This document shows, piece by piece, positions 55,563-64,000 of a stretch of DNA of 64,000 nucleotides. The notes beneath the pieces were generated by a model. It was not told the origin of the DNA, did not search any database, and was given only the letters and a program-made list of their open reading frames with translations. This DNA comes from Salvator merianae. Lineage: Eukaryota > Chordata > Lepidosauria > Squamata > Teiidae. The position numbers were made by a program, and so were the translations under genes. The stretch spans positions 8,578,032 to 8,642,031 of the forward strand of contig QVOM02000053.1 in NCBI GenBank assembly GCA_003586115.2, written 5' to 3'. Numbering within the stretch: the first letter of the stretch is position 1; each line of letters opens with the position of its first letter.

Positions 55563-55864
55563 TAGTAGAAAGGTGTACAAACTGAAATTTAGTGGTTCTG
55601 ATTAGTTGGAATCAAGCCAGCTACCCTTGGTTTTCACTTTGAACCATTCCTTCAAACTACAGGGCAGTTTGGTTTGTGGTTGAATGAAGCAAACCATAGT
55701 GAACCACCCTTGGATTCCACTTTGATTTGCTAGAACATCCCTTGGTTTGGGTTGGCTTTGATTCTTTCAAGCTACAGGGTGATTTGGTTTGTATGAGAAC
55801 CATGCAAGCCACCCAGTTCACTGTGAACCGTGAACTGACTGAACCAATTTGACTCATCTCTGCT
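55563..55864. mobile_element. diverged MITE, GATGTGCACAAACC family
   Basis: Left TAGAAAGGTGTACAAACTGA; right CCAATTTGACTCATCTCTGC. The interior carries repeated GGTTTG/CAAACC words and two ACTACAGGGCAGTTTGG-like direct repeats (55658, 55771). Confidence 0.65.
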
Positions 55865-55945
55865 GTATGGCCCAGCTTTCTTAAACACTGGTTGTGGACC
55901 GATGCACACCCATGCTGGATGGAGCTTGGGACAATCCCTCCCTTA

Positions 55946-55996
55946 TGCTGCATACTGCATGCTTCATGCTGCATGCTTCGTGCTGTATGCTACACT
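55946..55996. repeat. TGCTGCATACTGCATGC minisatellite
   Basis: Four degenerate units built on (C/T)ATGCTGCATGCTTC. The GCATGC cores are self-complementary. Confidence 0.8.
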
Positions 55997-58199
55997 CTAT
56001 ATGACTTTTTCCTGCAGTCTTCAAGAGCCGCAATCCTATTGCTTATGGGAGCAGCCATGACATATTTAGCCCTTTGTCCTGCAGCCATTCTGCTAGCACA
56101 AAGGTATGGATAGCAATGTTTGTCATGGAATACAGGCATGCAGTGCAGGGGCTGATAGTGGCTCAGCCCTTCAATGTCATAACATTTACAGGAGTGTGAG
56201 GGGAATCACACATATGTATGTTGTTGGCAGGCACACCTGTCTATTTAGCAAGTAGATAAAGAAGAGCAGAATATGTATTTCCTTCTGTTGTCAGGGATGG
56301 CTGTCTCCCAATCCTCCACATTTTGCTAAACTACAGCTCCATTCAGACCCAAGCAACATAGACTGAAGGAAGGAGATGTACCTTGGCAGTTTTCTGACAG
56401 GCCACAGATTAAGAAACCTTGTTTTAAGTTGACACCAGTCCAATGAACATAGTTGTGTTTGTGCCAGACTAGACCTCTTCCTGTTGCACCAACCTACCTT
56501 CCTTGATGTGACGTTGCTACTGACATATTATGAACTCTGGAGTCCACCCCTGCTCACCTGTGTCTTGGGTCTTCTTCTCTTTGGCATGATTCTTTTTTGC
56601 GTTCCCTCCATCTATCTCAGAAGCTTCCCTTGACATACTTCCACACAGACCGGCCCTAGCAAATCAGGAGCCTGGAGGGAGAAGGTGGTGCCTGATCCTA
56701 TAGAGGTGGGGATAGGAAGAGTGTGGGGCTGGTTCTGGGGACCCCTGACTGGGCTGTAGCCCAACTGCCATGCCATGTTCAGTTTCACAAATGTCCGTGA
56801 AAGCTCCCTAGGTGATGTTAGGCCACTCGCTGGGCCTGTTCACTAGCATGCTCACTAGAAGAGTGTCTCCACATTTCACGGAGACCCAAGTGATTGGGAG
56901 CGTCTGCAGGTACTCCTGATTGCTACCAGCTTCATCCTGGCCCAGCTTCAGAGGCTGAGAAAGGAAGTTCCTGGTCTCCAAAGTTGCCAGCCAGGGTTGC
57001 TTCCAGGCGACTAGCAAAATGGCACTAGGCTTGGAATACTGGCCTGTGGCTCATGTATTATCTGCACATGGGCTGCTGGATCCACATCATCTAGTTCAGC
57101 ACCTCAGCCTATTCAAATAGAGCATTTTACTGGGGGCACAGTCCCCCACTACACCCCTCCGTTGTGCTGACGGAGCAGTCTGATTGGCTCTATGGGTCAT
57201 TCTAGTGAGTCAGTGTGGACATAGCATAAGACTGCACCCACATGGCCCTCAACAGGGCTGGAGGCAGTGGTCCTGCCATTGTGATGAATGGCATGGCATA
57301 CAAATACTCTGTGTCTCAGCACCATAACTGTAACACAGCTGCAAATGGGAATCTTTCTTGAAACTGCATTGCTTCGATGTTAAAAAGGTCTTCTGATAGA
57401 CTGAAAGTCACCAGCTGCTGGCTGTACTTCTGGATCATCAGAGGACTCCCTGGAGTGAAAATGGTGGCTGGTAAATCACATGGAGTGGGAAGGTGATTTA
57501 CCCTAAGGGAGCCTCCTTAGGGCTCTTGGGGTAGCACATATATTGCCTGTGTGGATGCAGCTTAAATCTGGAGGAGAAACTCTCTGAGAATCAAGCTGGA
57601 AGAAAAGAGTGTTAAAAATGTAACAAACCAATGGTAATAAATGAACTCTCCAGTATGGTGACATTATGGGTAATAAGGATCAGAGGAGCAAAGGAATACC
57701 ATTCACACATAAATGGGCTGTTTGCATCTGGATTGCACATAAGCCTGTGTTGAAGTCAATTGCCTTTATTGTGCTCCATCACAGCAAGTTTTTCATTCTG
57801 ATTAATACCTTAAAAACAAGGTAACGTACACTTGGAAATTAAGTCATTCTTGTAGGTCTCTGAGCATATGGGAAAGATATGGACTATGCTCACATCATTT
57901 GAGTATGTAGCAAAGGCGTGGTAGGCAGCACGGAGTTGACATCCTTTCATGATTATCGTAAAACACAGAGGCAACAAAATTAACTGTTGGAGAGTAATAT
58001 GTGGCACATGATTTTATTACAGGAAAAAAATGCAGTGGAGTATGAAATGACAAAGAGGAGACAAGGGAGAGTGGTAAAGTGATGGAGTTAGAAGTGAGAA
58101 AATATGTCTGGGTGCGAGTCTTCAAGTGCACCAGATAGCTGTCATGTTGTTGAGTTTAGTGCATGTTGATAACTCTGGGAAAAAAAACACAGTTTTGGT
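55997..58199. other. unique non-coding sequence
   Basis: No exon or clear repeat end recognised. Patches such as CTAAACTACAGCTCCATTCA near 56330 look like old dispersed fragments. Confidence 0.35.
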
Positions 58200-58520
58200 A
58201 AACTTATAAAATTGCTGCTAGAGATGCAGCCGAAGCTTCAAAATAATGGGCTCGGAAGACATATTCTCTTGTTTCACACCAGTCAACTGTGTTTCCAGCC
58301 AAACTCCTATGCCAGCAATTCTTCAATTTGCAATTAAAACCCGAAGATGTAGTACAAGTGCATTAAAATTAACCAGACGTGGGCAATGGTTGTTAGAGTA
58401 GCTGGTGTCCAACCTGCCCTTTAATGCTCATCAGGCACAGCAAAAGCAAATAATTCTTTGATCGCACATAAGTGCTGTGCCAGAGCAAATAACAATTTGC
58501 TGCATCAAAGGTGAGTGCTG
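58200..58520. promoter_or_regulatory. candidate conserved non-coding element
   Basis: Repeat-free. TTTGCAATTAAAACCCG, ATTAAAATTAACCAGACG, AAATAATTCTTTGATCGCAC and GCAAATAACAATTTGCTGC (a near-palindromic AAATAACAATTT) occur together. ATTCTTTGATC fits a TCF/LEF-like CTTTGAT core. Confidence 0.35.
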
Positions 58521-59779
58521 CTCAGCTCTTCTATTGAGTCCCATGCTGCCAGCAGCTACCCTGGTATTTCCAACGTGGCCCTCAATGGTTCACTAGGGTT
58601 CTTTTGGACTTCTCCAATGTCCCCAAAGCTTCTGAGACTTCCCCTTCTCTTACTATCTGGATGAAAAAAGCAACCAGAGGTGAACAGATGCACAAGACTG
58701 TTTGAAAGCTTTCTTCCTCTTACACCTGACCCTAGAGCAAGGTGAACATTTATTCCGCCTCACCTTGATCCCATGTGTACCCCCTGGGGAGGGGGTTACT
58801 ATGTAATTTTGCACAATCCTGGCTTCATGTAAGAGAGGCATAGGCATTTCAAATTCTTAAGAATATCCCATATACTCCTATAATCATAGTGGTGATGTTT
58901 CCTATTTGAATGGAGATATCTTCCAAACATTTCAATTGTGTGACACAATTATGATTTGAATGAAAGTCAACTTTCATGATCTTGGATAAGTGTCAAGGTA
59001 TCCGCTTGGAAGGTTGTTGACTGAGTATGCTTGGTCAATCTGAAGAGGAAATTAAAGAGAGACCAGTAATTTAGAACCTAGTACATTGGGAGTCATCCCA
59101 CAGGTTTTTTGTTCGATGAAACTGCCTTGTGATGAAGACGGATTTGTTTTTCTCTCCTTGCTCCCAAAAGTCAAAACTTCCCATTTGGTAATAATACATG
59201 AATAATTTAATCATTACAAAGATATTGCTCTTTAGACCTTATGAAGTTTTCTACCAGGGGAAGCCCTGACCATTTTATAGTTCTTAGAGGCATCCTTTGT
59301 GATCTTAGCTATCCAGTTTTAGGAATTTACCATTTAATTAAACCTTTTTTTTGTGGGGAGGAATGGAACAATTGGTTGAACTACAATAATGATAAAGAAA
59401 TGAGATACATATTTTTACAACCCTGTTTTGTTGGTGTGCTTTTTGGTCAAATCAGCAAAACGTGGAATGTTTATTAGCTATATAGCCTCTCTTTTCCTGC
59501 AGGTATACATAGAATCGTAATAAAAATAATATCCTATTGTAAATTGATGCACAGAGTATGGTTGCTGCTTTGTGTGCCTTCTAGTTCTAGTAGCAGAATC
59601 ATGAAATCAAGGAATAGTCACCACCCTATGGGGTGGCCAAACTCCATGAAATTTCCTCCCCTTGCATTCAAAGTATTTATTTATGAGATTGTATTTCATC
59701 TTTCTTTCAAAGACTTGACATGGTACACATTATTTTCTAGTGACTAATCTAGTGTAACAGATAAGTCTAGGAGATTAAG
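58521..59779. other. unique non-coding sequence
   Basis: No repeat or exon recognised. Confidence 0.35.
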
Positions 59780-60117
59780 CCTGCATTCGCACAACAACAA
59801 AAAAAAGAAAGGAATAAAAAGGCAGCTCAGAAGCACTTCAAAGACAATAGCATGTGACACTCTGGTTCTCATTCCATCTTTAATCCATTTTTTCTAGCCT
59901 AACATGTTCATGAGAGTGGATAGGGGAAGACTGGAATGTGACCAATCTTCTCCAGCAATTTGTTTCACAGTGACCAATCAGATGCCTATTTTCCTATGAC
60001 CAGTCTACTCCAGCAATTAGTTACACAGCTTTGGTAGAATGCTGAGCAATGCTATGTGGATGTCATCTGGATTTCACCAAAGTTGTGCAAAGTTTGCTTG
60101 ATGTAAACAGGCCCTAA
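59780..60117 (+). mobile_element. repeat family F, fullest copy with terminal repeats
   Basis: Left GCCTGCATTCGCACAAC; right 'GATGTAAACAGGCCCTAATT', which pair as diverged GGGCCTGTTTGCAC-type ends. The first half matches 16279 and 16451 (GGCAGCTCAGAAGCACTTC, ATAGCATGTGACACTC, TTTTTCTAGCCTAAC). This links family F to the large MITE family. Confidence 0.65.
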
Positions 60118-61829
60118 TTACCACCCCTGACCTCCCAGGATCTTCTTCTTTTGGGGGAAATAGCTGTGCTCCTGATCTTTAGCGTGGTTAGCATAATAAG
60201 AAATGTAGACCTTCCATAAAACATAGATGAACATTCTCCACCATTGGATGAACATAATATAGTTTATGGTACATGTGCTTTCATGATAGTGGTTGAGACA
60301 AAATAGGTTATGACATAAAACAGTGATTCTGTTATGGCCTCCAGCAAGTGGGAGAAGCTATACGCTAACACACAATACTTTGGCTGAAGGTGGATGGAAG
60401 TTCAGAAGCAATAGAAAATAATATGCCAAATATAGAGATTTAAAATTCTTTATGGAGATACAGCAAGGAAGTCCAGGTTTACTGCAGCATTGTGTGTGTG
60501 TGTGTCTCTGTGTGTGGTTTTTGGAGGGAGGAATAGGCAAGAGCAGACATACTTCAGGGAAATAACAGGCATTTTTGAATCCAGCTCCAAGATAGGAGTA
60601 TTTAAAGGATTTGTAATCCTTTAATCCAAGAATTTCCGAGGCACCATTCAAGCAAAACAATATGGAACATTGGAAAGATTGCTGGAATCAGTTTTGAGTC
60701 TGATCCAATATGAGACTGCTTCCTGTTTCCTTCTGTTCTGACCTGGCCTCATTGGCTCTGCTTGAACTCCTATACCAGCCACAGAAGACTCTCTTCTGGC
60801 AGTTAGAATATGCTATTCCCTAGAATAAGCAGCCATCTTATTCTAGCAGAGGTATAGCTAGAATGGCATGGCCCTTGGCAGAAAAAGCAAGCTGAGATTA
60901 AAAATATGTGCAGAAAGTAATACTGAATAAACACTAAGAATGCATCCCCACAAAATAAAACGGGCACCTCTTGAGTATCTCTGGGGCCCAGAGGGCAACT
61001 GTACCCACCCACTTCAGGCCTATAGGTTGCCCCAAGGGGTGAAATCTGCCCGAAAAGATGCACTAGTTGTAGGGCATGAGAAACAACTCTGAGGGCAGGC
61101 CACACCTTTGTTTGCTCCTTCCACCACCGTGTAGAGTAATGGTAGCAGAGGAGATGGATTACTGAGAATGATTTCTGTCCACGCTAGTTATCCATTGGAT
61201 TGAAAATGGCTGACTTTGTAGGCCATGTCTGTGCCAGTAGATAACTGAAAAGGTGAGAAACTTCACTGCCGTGGAACTTCCATTCCCCAGCCGCAAAGCT
61301 TTGGAGGCTGGGAAGTGAATGCTTTGTAACAAGCATGCCTTCTACTTCTGTGGTGGGTCCACTGACTCCCACCCATCAGACAGTCCAATTATTGGCCATC
61401 TGGATGAACCCTGAGTTTAGTACCCTACTAGCTAATTGCTGAATAAAGGACCTCTGCTTGCTTCCTAGATCCGTGATAAAAAAAAACTGGTCTTACTCAA
61501 TGCTAGTTATACTCCTAGATCTCAGGCAGAAGAAAAAAAAAATGGCCAGGAAAACGGATGTACCACCCTCCCCACTAAATTAAGAACTTATGCCAAAGTC
61601 AAATAAATATCCTGATGCTTTCTTGCAAACACCACATACTGCTCTCTTTGCCAGTCTCTGACTCGCTTTGTTGATGCAAGCTGCTTGACGTTTGCTTGAA
61701 AAGCATCCATCAACAGCCAAGATGTTCTTTTAATAAAGGAAGATAAATAAATAAGAAAAAAAAAAAAGATAGGATGATAGTAGTGGTGGGGAAGTAATTC
61801 AAGAAAAGAAGTGTATGGAGGAATTACAG
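60118..61829. other. unique non-coding sequence
   Basis: A short TG run lies at 60491-60505. Minus frames of 100 codons at 60358 and 60803 have no domain. Confidence 0.35.
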
Positions 61830-62120
61830 CTTTTTTGTCCAAACCCAAAGCTGAATAATTGCCCGACTAAAGCAGCAGAAGTGCAGCAGTATGTATGCGG
61901 GGAAATGGATCAATTGCCTGCTTTGGGTTTAAAAGAGTTCTTTAGTATGACTTTTAGACGGTCACACATTCAGACCTTTAGCAGTAAGCACTCCTAGTTT
62001 TCCTCCGGCTTTCTCCCCCTTTCTTTCCCTGAGTCAGTACTACATTCCTGCTGTGAGATAAAACATCTTCTTCTTGAATAAATACAAACAGGAGAGAGGG
62101 AGAGAAGACGACTGAAATTA
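61830..62120. promoter_or_regulatory. candidate conserved non-coding element
   Basis: Repeat-free. AAAGCTGAATAATTGCCCGA, ATGGATCAATTGCC, TTTTAGACGGTCACAC and CCTGAGTCAGTAC (an AP-1-like TGAGTCA). Function inferred only. Confidence 0.25.
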
Positions 62121-62434
62121 ATTACCAGGAAAATATATTTGTTTTATCTGTTCTTTTAAATAATAAAAAAGCCAAATGAGCAACACACATGATATAGAAG
62201 CAAAGATTATGTAGCAAAACCAGTGTCGTAAAAAAAAGAAAAGAAAAACAACACAAACAACCAAACAGCACCTATGAATAGAGTGGATTATTTGAAGCAG
62301 AGCTATTATGTTTTAGGATATCAAACAGCCAAAGATACTGGCAAACACTTTTTCAGGTGGACCTGGTCTATTACCAGAGACTGAACAATTTCCTGCCTGA
62401 TCCAGATCATCAGGTACCATGAGCCAGTCTGTTT

Positions 62435-62560
62435 GATTTATTTATTGCCTTTTATAGTTGCCTGGCCTGGGGTCACAGAATGGTTTATACACAATATAAA
62501 ATGATTAAATGAACAGAAAACAAACTTCAAACGGACCTTTAAAAAAAGCAGTAATCTAAA
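62435..62560 (-). repeat. LINE 3'-tail-like sequence (antisense)
   Basis: TTTGATTTATTTATTGCCTT, then GGTCACAGAATGGTTTATAC and A-rich sequence. A diverged version of the antisense tail at 15329. Confidence 0.4.
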
Positions 62561-62857
62561 ACACTGGACCTCAGAAGGACCAAAAGTCCTGGCTAAAGAC
62601 CAGCTCTTTAATACATATACTCTACTCCAAAACCAAAACACTAAAGATGACTGATCCATCTTCAGAGGCAAGGTTTCAAGCTGTGGCTGCCACAGCCAAG
62701 TGGCATTGCTTGACTTATCATTCCTAGGATTTACTGGGTGTTGGCACCTTGAGAATCCCTGTCGTCGTCTTATTCTTATCCCTGTCTTCTTCCCATTGAT
62801 TCTGGTCATCTTCTAAACAGATGGAACAAGAGAAGTTCTAATGACCTTTGGAAGCAA

Positions 62858-62879
62858 AGGGCCTGTTCGCACTTACCTC
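62858..62879. mobile_element. lone MITE end, GGGCCTGTTCGCACTTACC
   Basis: A near-perfect match to the 47296 left end. No inverted partner was found in the remaining 1.1 kb, so it is a truncated copy or its partner has decayed. Confidence 0.55.
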
Positions 62880-63099
62880 ATGCAGTTGACCAAGCCTTCC
62901 TCTTCCACCCACTATTTTATAGAGAAATAATGCAGGGAAACTCTCAGAGTTTTTTTTTTTTTTTTTTAAGTTAAGAAAGGCTCTCTTTCTTCTCCTCTTC
63001 TCCAGCAACAACCTTTCAGGCAACGTGCAAGAAAACACCTCCTTTTGCTGCCATCGAAATGTCACATCATGCTTCACCGTAGTGTTATGGGGCTGCCTA

Positions 63100-64000
63100 C
63101 GAACTCCAAGCCTCTATTAGACTTGAAAACATGTAATGCATTATTTGTCTTGAAACTGTAAAGGTGACGTTTGTTTGTCATGCTACGCTCTGTGTGGTCT
63201 CATGATATCTGCACAGTTTAAGTCACATTTTACATCCTCACAGAACACGGGAGAAATGTTATGGTTGTGGTGTTTTCATGTTTTGCTCTGCGGTTGCTGC
63301 TTTAAATCTGCATAAGCCTCACAGTTTTGTCAGAGAAACGGAAGAGGTACATTTGGCCCCATCAGCTTAAAATGGGTCTGTCAGATCACACTTTTCATTT
63401 CTGCACTACACCAGACAACTGATAGAAATAGTTGTTCGAGGCTTTGCGTGCGCCTGCCTTTATAAGGTTTTAGACTCCCCCTGTCTTCCCTTCTGCAAAG
63501 TGCTGGAGCAAATGATCGGTGCAGTAACATTGTTAACCTTATCTATCATACTGAAACATTTTTTCTGCCTCCAATAAAACATGTCAGAGTCGATTAAGGA
63601 TACCCTTCAATGAGGCAAAATCCTCTTCTCCCTCCCTTCTCCCCCCTTTTTTGAGTTGCAAATCTTGCAAGTCCTGCTGTATTTAAACAGGCTGTGAACC
63701 CTTAATGGCAGACGTCTGGTCACCCTCCCTTTCGCTGAATTCCCATAACACTTTTTGGTGCTCCGTATCTGAAAATGCTCTTTCTTTCCAATGTTGGAGT
63801 AAAAGGGAAAACCAGGTATAGTGGCAGGCCGTATGTCACATTGTATCTAGTGACAGGACTGTGAAAGATACCGCTGTTCTAGTACATTCAGCCGTGCTTA
63901 TCTGCTACATGAGCGCACATTACTTTCCATGGGGCCAGATGACTTTGGACAGTATCATTAAATGCCACGTCATTACCTGTTATGGAGTAGTGCTTTTTCT
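63100..64000. promoter_or_regulatory. candidate conserved non-coding region (900 bp)
   Basis: The longest clean repeat-free block, with many retained CpGs (GTGACGTTTG, GGCTTTGCGTGCGCC, GCAGACGTC, TACCGCTG, GCCACGTC), CRE-like TGACGT and AACATTGTTAACC (Sox plus HNF1-like). No frame with domain similarity. It continues past the window edge. Confidence 0.35.

Overview
The window looks like non-coding nuclear DNA of a squamate reptile, most likely a lizard. The evidence is the repeat mix. It holds a BovB/RTE LINE 3' fragment, a lizard-type L1 ORF2 3' end, L2/CR1-clade LINE 3' ends and tails, a dispersed repeat of the 'GCCCTGCTGGATCAGGCC' type, many short DNA-transposon derivatives (MITEs), and long perfect microsatellites (TTTC, GATA, TTC, CA, TA). 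Species-level assignment is inference. I found no confident protein-coding exon, rRNA, tRNA, CRISPR array or CpG island. The open reading frames are short, unconserved-looking, or made of microsatellite or transposon sequence. The window is best read as a gene desert or a very large intron.

Layout. 1-9300: mostly unique AT-rich DNA with TG/TA and TTTC microsatellites, a 5S-like fragment (2272), two palindromic structures (5071, 5609) and an antisense L1 3' end (7058-8095). 9300-17700: a transposon-rich stretch with several copies of a MITE family whose ends read roughly AGGGCCTTTCTGCACTTACC, two head-to-tail SINE-like copies (12882-13314) and LINE tails. 18000-21200: a repeat-poor block with enhancer-like composition, then a 400+ bp TTC array with an assembly gap (21387-21540). 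22000-31000: MITEs, L2 and MIR-like remnants, a homeodomain/FOX-motif-rich block (25980-26400), a 177-bp tandem duplication cut by a BovB fragment (26797-27415) and a TA-flanked palindromic MITE (30568-30749). 31000-48000: more MITEs, including one with a recognisable 8-bp target-site duplication (39019-39211), an L2 reverse-transcriptase 3' end (43371-43775), and two inverted copies of an unnamed repeat (32515-32790, 35220-35500). 48000-64000: repeat-poor for long stretches, with several candidate conserved non-coding blocks (49680, 51840, 53030, 58200, 61830, 63100).

The features do not form a pathway. The picture is a non-coding region in which waves of non-autonomous DNA transposons landed between blocks that look free of repeats. 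Some of those blocks may be regulatory elements of a developmental gene outside the window. All calls were made by eye; no alignment or database search was run.
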